Source: CAHJWH01 sp965198905
GTDB lineage: Bacteria; Pseudomonadota; Alphaproteobacteria; Caulobacterales; Caulobacteraceae
Direction: 5' to 3'
Length of the DNA: 64,000 nucleotides
Assembly (NCBI GenBank): GCA_965198905.1
Contig: OZ240678.1
Location: 620,001-684,000, forward strand
The translations under genes were made by a program, and so were the position numbers. Positions 59,564 through 64,000 of this stretch are shown here, piece by piece. The notes beneath the pieces are model-generated. The model saw only the letters and a list, made by a program, of their open reading frames with translations. It did no database searches and was not told where the DNA came from. Numbering within the stretch: position 1 is the stretch's first letter; each line of letters begins with the position of its first letter.

Positions 59564-59791
59564 ATGTCGACGGACTCATCGTTCGATCTCGCCGTCGTCG
59601 GCGCGGATATCGTCGGGTTGAGCGGCCCATGGGCGGCGGCGAAGCGCGGCAAGCGTTGGCGGCGATTGCCTTCATGGGCGCGCCGAGAGGGCGCACGGTG
59701 GCCGCAAGCCCGCCGGGGAGGGCATGGCGCCGAAGGCCCGGCCGGTAAAAAAGCCGAAGTTGCGCACCGAGGCGCTGTTGGCCTCGGGCTG
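59564..59791 (+). pseudogene. Wreck of a TIGR03364-type FAD-dependent oxidoreductase
   Basis: 59564-59656 (plus) reads MSTDSSFDLAVVGADIVGL...AAAKRGKR, the FAD-binding beta-alpha-beta N-terminus of TIGR03364 oxidoreductases, with GADIVG instead of GAGIVG. Homology then stops. At 59741-59791 the minus strand reads QPEANSASVRNFGFFTG, the next conserved block of the same family (family pattern ANGASVRNFGFVTVTG), but inverted. No frame carries the rest (~340 residues). I read it as an N-terminal remnant with an inverted fragment. The other sequence in 59400-59910 holds nothing recognisable. Confidence 0.5.
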
Positions 59792-59910
59792 CGGACAGGG
59801 AGCAGCAAGGCCCTGTGCAGGCTCCGCACACCCCTCGCTTAGGCCGTCATCGCTACGTCACCGAGTCAGGCCATTCGCCCCTTGGTCCGAACCGCCTGGA
59901 GCAGGGGCGC

Positions 59911-60753
59911 ATGGTCATGTCGAGGGTTCATCGCCGCTATCGCAGCGTCTTCCTTTCGGACGTCCATCTGGGCGCGCGGACCTGCAAGGCGCAGGCTGTG
60001 CTGGCCTTTCTCGACGGGATCGAATGCGAGCGACTGTACCTGCTCGGCGACATCGTGGACGGTTGGCGGCTCCAGCGACGCTGGTTCTGGCCCGCGACCC
60101 ATGCGGCGGTGATCGAGCGCATTCTCGCCATGGCCAGATCGGGCGTGGCCGTGACGTACGTGCCCGGCAACCACGACGCCTTCGCGCGCAGCCACGACGG
60201 CTTTAGCGCGGGCGGTGTCAGCATCGTGGAAGAGGCGGAGCATCTCGCCGCCGACGGCCGCCGCTATCTCCTGGCGCACGGCGACGCCTATGACCCCGGC
60301 GCGCAGAGGAGCACGGTGACGCGCTGGGCATGTGACATCGCCTACCGCGGCCTAATGCGGCTGGACGGCGCCGGTCGCTGGGCCTGCCGAGGTCTCGGTC
60401 TTGGCGAGGTCAGCCTGGCTGCTCAGGCCAAACGTCATCCTCTTTTCGGCCGCCGGGTGGTGGAAAGGTTCGAGACCGCCCTCGCTGCGGAGGCTCGCCG
60501 ACGAGGCTTCGATGGCGTGATCTGCGGCCACATCCATAGCGCCGCCGCGCGAGCCATCGACGGCGTCGCCTACGTCAACTGTGGGGACTGGGTGGAAACT
60601 TGCAGCGCGGCCGCGGAGACCCCCGACGGTCAACTCAACCTAATCCGCTGGCAAGCCGACATGCGGGTGACACGCGACCGCCGTGCGGCGGCCATGGGCG
60701 TCGGAGCCGCCAGAGCCGTTTTCTGGCAGCGCGCCGGGGGTGTCGCCAAGTAG
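59911..60753 (+). CDS. LpxH-like metallophosphoesterase (280 aa)
   Basis: A calcineurin-type phosphoesterase of the UDP-2,3-diacylglucosamine-pyrophosphatase-like group. The metal-binding motifs are in order: FLSDVHLGAR (D17, H19), YLLGDIVDGW (D47), YVPGNHDAF (N87, H88), LLAHGDAYD and ICGHIHSAA. The GDIVDGW is typical of this subfamily, which in alphaproteobacteria is often LpxH2/YbbF-like. Its lipid A role is not certain, since many alphaproteobacteria use LpxI or LpxG. GGAG lies nine bases before 59911; 59917 is an alternative. Confidence 0.82.
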   Translation: MVMSRVHRRYRSVFLSDVHLGARTCKAQAVLAFLDGIECERLYLLGDIVDGWRLQRRWFWPATHAAVIERILAMARSGVAVTYVPGNHDAFARSHDGFSAGGVSIVEEAEHLAADGRRYLLAHGDAYDPGAQRSTVTRWACDIAYRGLMRLDGAGRWACRGLGLGEVSLAAQAKRHPLFGRRVVERFETALAAEARRRGFDGVICGHIHSAAARAIDGVAYVNCGDWVETCSAAAETPDGQLNLIRWQADMRVTRDRRAAAMGVGAARAVFWQRAGGVAK

Positions 60754-60841
60754 GTCCGCAAGCTCATCCGGCGCATCGTCCGCAGGTCCGGAAGCCCGCC
60801 GCGATCTGAAAGCCGAGGGCCGAGTTCCGCCGGGGACACCG

Positions 60842-60849
60842 CTTACCTG
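60842..60849. repeat. Left 8-bp target-site duplication of the IS1595 element
   Basis: CTTACCTG lies directly before the left terminal repeat and is repeated exactly at 62686-62693 directly after the right one. Eight bases is the duplication length known for the IS1595 family. Confidence 0.9.
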
Positions 60850-60920
60850 GGCGATTATCCCGTACTTGACTGGTGGTCTCAGACGGCATAGATTGCTCCT
60901 GTCGCTAGGGAGTGATCGAC

Positions 60921-61814
60921 GTGGCCCGCATTCAGCAAATGACGATCCCCCAGTTTGAGGCGATGTTCCCCGATGAGGATGCGTGCTCGGCCTACTTGGT
61001 GAGCCGCCGCTGGCCTGACGGGGTCCACTGCCCCCGCTGCGGCGCGAGCGAAAAGGTCTCTGCGGTGTCCACCATGGCATTCAAGTGGCAGTGCTATAGT
61101 TGCACGCCCGCCAGCGGATACCGCTTTTCTGAGATCACCGGAACCATCTTCGAGAACACGAACAAGGACCTTCGTGAGTGGTTTCGCGTCATTCACATGA
61201 TGCTGACCAGCAAGAAGGGCGTTAGCGCGCTTCAAGTCCAGCGCGTCATGGGCTTCGGCTCCTACAAGACCGCCCATTACATGTGTCACCGCATCCGCGC
61301 CGGTTTGGCCGATGAGCAGTTCAACAAGCTCATGGGGATTGTCGAAGTCGATGAGACCTACGTGGGCGGCAAGGACAAGAACCGGCATTGGGATAAGCGG
61401 GTTCACGTTCGTGGCGGATCGGCCAAGGAATGCGTCGTGGGGGCCGTGAGCCGCAAGGGCAACGTCGTCGCCCGCGTCATCGACAACACCCGCGCTACGA
61501 CGCTCCAGCGCTTCGTGCGCGAGAGCGTATCGGATCGGGTGAGCCTGCTCTGCACCGACCAGCACAAGGGCTACCTTGGCCTTCACTCCGACTTCCCTCA
61601 TTCCAACATCGACCACTCCAAGGGCCAGTACGTCGTCGGTGCGGTTCATACGAACACCATTGAAGGTTTCTGGAGCATCCTTAAGCGCGGCATGGTCGGC
61701 ACGTTCCACAAGGTGAGCGCCAAATATCTGCCGCTGTACGTCGCCGAGTTCGAGTTTCGGTATAACAACCGTGACAACGCAGACATCTTCGGCACGGCAG
61801 TTAGCACGTGCTAA
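60921..61814 (+). CDS. IS1595-family transposase (297 aa)
   Basis: An ISXO2-like DDE-type transposase. An N-terminal zinc ribbon (CPRCGAS...WQCYSC, two CxxC pairs) precedes the catalytic domain, with Asp in GIVEVDETYVGGKDKN, a second Asp in LLCTDQHKGY, and the third acidic region HTNTIEGFWSILKRGMVGTFHKVS. GGGAG lies eight bases before GTG 60921; GTG 60912 is possible. It is full length and shows no frameshift, so the element may be active. The last seven bases overlap the passenger gene. Confidence 0.92.
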   Translation: MARIQQMTIPQFEAMFPDEDACSAYLVSRRWPDGVHCPRCGASEKVSAVSTMAFKWQCYSCTPASGYRFSEITGTIFENTNKDLREWFRVIHMMLTSKKGVSALQVQRVMGFGSYKTAHYMCHRIRAGLADEQFNKLMGIVEVDETYVGGKDKNRHWDKRVHVRGGSAKECVVGAVSRKGNVVARVIDNTRATTLQRFVRESVSDRVSLLCTDQHKGYLGLHSDFPHSNIDHSKGQYVVGAVHTNTIEGFWSILKRGMVGTFHKVSAKYLPLYVAEFEFRYNNRDNADIFGTAVSTC

Positions 61815-62620
61815 GCAGACTCCTCGCGGCGAGGCACTGGTGGCCTCTGGGAACAATTGGGTTTGTTTTGTTCGTTCTACTTTGCTTTTCATTTTCGCCC
61901 GACCAGCTTGACCATGCACAAACACAGAAATATCGATCCGAAGCCGCCCAAGAGCATGCTGTAGACGAGGCCTCTCAGATAGTTGTGGCGAGGTATACTA
62001 AAGTCCTCGCAGCCGTCACAATTGCCCTGGGGTGCATCTCGCTTTTTCAGGTATACTTTCTCATCAAGGCCGACGAGACCGCGAGGCAGTCTGCCGATAC
62101 CGCCGCCAGGGCCGCCAAGCTCGCCGCGGACACCGCCTGGGCGCAAGGCAAGGAGGCCTCCGACGCTCGCGTCAGAATGCACCGCCCCCGTCTTCACGTC
62201 AGAAACGTTGTTATTGACGGCGGCTTTATCAACAACCGGCCGGTATCTGGCCAGTTCTACGTGTCCAACACGGGCGGCGTACGAGCAATCATACTCAAAA
62301 GTCACTGTATGGTGCTTTGGAACGTAAATGGGTTGCCTATGCGTCGGCCCTATGAGGGGGAGGCTGGAAACGACCCTGTAGACGCCTTCCCGCTTGGTGC
62401 AGGAGACTCGACGCACGGCGAGTTCATTGAGCCTCACTTTTACATGAGTAGCCCCATAGGGCGGGATGAGGGGCCGCACATCTATGTCATGGGATGGATT
62501 AGCTACATGGATGACAACGGAGCCAAGAGGCGCACCGCTTTCTGTCGCCAGCTTCTCCATCGCAACGGCTCGGCCCGGTTCTACCCCGTAGACGATCCCG
62601 ATTATGAGTACGAAGAGTAG
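61808..62620 (+). CDS. IS passenger gene: membrane-anchored protein of unknown function (270 aa)
   Basis: The protein has two membrane segments (about 13-31, PLGTIGFVLFVLLCFSF, and 66-86, VLAAVTIALGCISLFQVYFLI), then an Ala-rich helix (TARQSADTAARAAKLAADT), and from residue ~120 a soluble, probably beta-rich domain starting HRPRLHVRNVV and containing RPVSGQFYVSNTGG, LPMRRPYEGEAGN, YVMGWISYMDD and RRTAFCRQLL, ending PDYEYEE. Proteins of this pattern occur in Rhizobiales and are unnamed. The GTG start overlaps the transposase stop, so the two are translated together. Base composition is lower in GC than the chromosome. Confidence 0.75.
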   Translation: MLSRLLAARHWWPLGTIGFVLFVLLCFSFSPDQLDHAQTQKYRSEAAQEHAVDEASQIVVARYTKVLAAVTIALGCISLFQVYFLIKADETARQSADTAARAAKLAADTAWAQGKEASDARVRMHRPRLHVRNVVIDGGFINNRPVSGQFYVSNTGGVRAIILKSHCMVLWNVNGLPMRRPYEGEAGNDPVDAFPLGAGDSTHGEFIEPHFYMSSPIGRDEGPHIYVMGWISYMDDNGAKRRTAFCRQLLHRNGSARFYPVDDPDYEYEE

Positions 62621-62685
62621 AGCGCCGGCCTGTCTCATTGACCGTGCCCGCGTTCGGCAAACCAGTCAAGTAGCGCATAATCGCC

Positions 62686-62693
62686 CTTACCTG
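62686..62693. repeat. Right 8-bp target-site duplication of the IS1595 element
   Basis: CTTACCTG directly after the right terminal repeat, identical to 60842-60849. The LOV-kinase start is only 62 bases further on. Confidence 0.9.
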
Positions 62694-62755
62694 CGGTGAC
62701 GAGAGGCGCCATAAGGGCGAACCATGTTCAGGCGCATGGCGCGCCTGGAGGAATG

Positions 62756-64000
62756 ATGTCCGACATAACCAGCCTCTCCCCCGATCACGGCCAGCCGGCG
62801 GATGGAGAGCTTGAGCAGGGCGGCATGGAGCCGCTGGGTCGACCCGGCATAAGGCATTGGCGGCAGGCGACCATCACCAATACGAGCTTGGCCGATCAGG
62901 GCAGCGTGTATTTCGCCGCGATCGAGATGACGCGCATGCCTATGATCCTGACCGATCCGCGCCAGGAAGATTGCCCGATCGTTTTCGCCAATAACGCCTT
63001 TCTCGACCTCACAGGCTACGAGGTCGAGGAGGTGATCGGTCGCAACTGCCGCTTCCTCCAGGGCGCAGGCACCGATCGTGCGTCTGTTCAGCAAATGCGC
63101 GATGCGATCACGGCACGCGACGCCATTGCACTGGAGATCCTCAACTACCGGCGTGACGGCTCCCCCTTCTGGAACGCCATCTTCCTGGGCCCGGTGTTCG
63201 ATGAGCAGGGCGTGTTGCTTTTCTTCTTCGCCAGCCAGTTGGACGTCTCCAAGCGTCGCGAGAGTGAGCAGGCTTTGCGGCAGGCCCAGAAGATGGAGGC
63301 GATCGGACAGCTGACCGCCGGCCTGGGCCACGACTTCAACAATCTGCTTCACATCGTCAACGGCAGCCTGGAAAGGATGAAGGACTGCCGGCACGACGAG
63401 GCCGCCTTCGAACGCTATCACGCCGCAGCGACCGCAGCCTCCGAGCGAAGCGCCAAGCTGACGCAACAGCTACTGGCCTTCGCCCGGCGCACCCGGCTTG
63501 AGCCCGAGGGTGTCAACCTCACTGATCTGATACAGGGTTTCGCCGAGCTTCTCGATACTTCGGTCGGTAAGAAGGCGACACTGCATCTCAGCCTGCAGCG
63601 CCGCCTGCCGCTGACCCGGGTCGACCCCACCTACCTGGAGATGGCGCTCCTCAACGTCGTCTTGAACGCCCGCGACGCGTCCCCCGACGGGGGTGACATC
63701 ACGATCTCCACTCGCCAGCTGTCCCTGCGTCATGGCGATGCTCTGGCCACTCATCTCAAACCTGGCGACTACGTGGTCCTTTGCGTGCGCGATGAAGGCG
63801 CGGGCATGCCGGCCCACGTCCTGGCGCGGGCTACGGAGCCGTTCTTTACGACCAAAGGCCTCGGTCACGGGACGGGTCTCGGCCTGGCCATGGCGCAAGG
63901 CTTCGCCGAGCAGTCCAAAGGTCGCCTCGACCTGGAGAGCGAAGAAGGACGCGGCACAACGGTTCGGATGTACTTCCCAAGATTTGAGGAGCGCGAAGAA
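62756..64000 (+). CDS. LOV-domain blue-light histidine kinase, 3' end beyond the window (415 aa visible)
   Basis: The LOV domain spans about residues 55-165: IVFANNAFLDLTGYEVEEVIGRNCRFLQG, with the FMN-adduct Cys98 in GRNCRFLQG, and ILNYRRDGSPFWNAIFLGPV. A short linker (SKRRESEQALRQAQ) leads to HisKA with phospho-acceptor H192 (LTAGLGHDFNNLLH) and an ATPase domain with NVVLNARDASPDGG, DEGAGMP and GTGLGLAMAQG. The frame is open at the last base, so a receiver domain may follow. GGAGGA precedes ATG 62753/62756. The IS1595 element lies 62 bases upstream and may have cut its promoter. Confidence 0.9.
   Translation, partial: MSDITSLSPDHGQPADGELEQGGMEPLGRPGIRHWRQATITNTSLADQGSVYFAAIEMTRMPMILTDPRQEDCPIVFANNAFLDLTGYEVEEVIGRNCRFLQGAGTDRASVQQMRDAITARDAIALEILNYRRDGSPFWNAIFLGPVFDEQGVLLFFFASQLDVSKRRESEQALRQAQKMEAIGQLTAGLGHDFNNLLHIVNGSLERMKDCRHDEAAFERYHAAATAASERSAKLTQQLLAFARRTRLEPEGVNLTDLIQGFAELLDTSVGKKATLHLSLQRRLPLTRVDPTYLEMALLNVVLNARDASPDGGDITISTRQLSLRHGDALATHLKPGDYVVLCVRDEGAGMPAHVLARATEPFFTTKGLGHGTGLGLAMAQGFAEQSKGRLDLESEEGRGTTVRMYFPRFEEREE

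Larger units (their letters stand above)
60850..62685 (+). mobile_element. Complete IS1595-family insertion sequence with a passenger gene (1836 bp)
   Basis: The ends are imperfect 25-bp inverted repeats: left 60850-60874 (GGCGATTATCCCGTACTTG...) and right 62661-62685 (its complement reads GGCGATTATGCGCTACTTG...), 22 of 25 identical. They are flanked by the 8-bp direct repeat CTTACCTG. Inside are a full-length transposase and, overlapping it, a second open frame. Joining the flanks without the insert restores a continuous sequence ...ACACCGCTTACCTGCGGTGACG..., so the target site is recoverable. Intact frames, near-identical repeats and a perfect duplication suggest a recent insertion. Confidence 0.92.

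Noticed and set aside
61889..62638. 249-aa minus-strand frame opposite the IS passenger gene
   Set aside because: The plus-strand frame has overlapping translational coupling to the transposase, membrane helices and sequence blocks known from related proteins; the minus frame has none.
1..64000. CRISPR array or cas genes
   Set aside because: No regularly spaced direct repeats and no Cas-like proteins were found; the repeats seen are dispersed and palindromic.

Overview
The window is about 64 kb of GC-rich DNA with dense alphaproteobacterial gene content. Several features point to Caulobacterales, probably a Phenylobacterium or Caulobacter relative: a complete Caulobacter-type cpa/tad pilus locus, F0 ATP synthase genes in an operon with atpI and a duplicated b subunit but without F1, a DsbA-SMC pair, and abundant TonB-dependent and hybrid-kinase genes. 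The genus is an inference from gene order and protein style, not from a marker gene. One tRNA gene (Val, anticodon TAC) is present; there is no rRNA and no CRISPR array.

Layout. 0-20 kb: outer-membrane porin, lipoprotein-type carboxylesterase, tRNA-Val, HU, DHA2 efflux pump, Tat-type M15-like peptidase, epoxide hydrolase, DUF1003 protein, a GAF/PAS hybrid histidine kinase, the tesA / ybbA-ybbP divergon, a short DUF1345-MetA-like-thioesterase cluster, a glycosidase with a degenerate reductase-like tail, and a TSUP permease. 20-35 kb: DsbA lipoprotein and SMC; a GT2 glycosyltransferase with a membrane partner; the F0 operon atpI-B-E-F'-F; YihY; pirin; an O-antigen-ligase-like protein and a methyltransferase. 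35-37.3 kb: queosine genes queC-E-D. 37.4-49 kb: the tad pilus locus, with pilA-cpaABCDEF-tadBC on the minus strand and a cpaC-N-domain protein plus two TadE-like genes divergent on the plus strand. 49-53 kb: a stretch of decayed genes (M20 peptidase, IS630 transposase, DUF2382 protein, alpha/beta-hydrolase) around an intact CPA-type antiporter. 52.6-59.8 kb: a cluster whose ends are a C-terminally cut PhnZ-type HD protein and the wreck of a TIGR03364-type FAD oxidoreductase, with a TonB receptor, a TPR-sulfotransferase and a DUF5690-type membrane protein between them. I read this as the residue of an organophosphonate-use island. 60-64 kb: LpxH-like phosphoesterase, a complete IS1595-family element with terminal repeats, 8-bp target duplication and a passenger gene, and a LOV-domain histidine kinase that runs off the window.

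At least six copies of a GC-rich intergenic repeat of about 100-130 bp sit at gene 3' ends between 6.7 and 30.7 kb; a separate palindromic repeat lies at 17.5 kb. The observations most worth a second look are the IS1595 element with its passenger gene inserted just upstream of the LOV kinase, the decaying phosphonate-type cluster, the TonB receptor/TPR-sulfotransferase pair, the glycosidase-reductase fusion, a QueD without the usual cysteine, and the dispersed repeat family.
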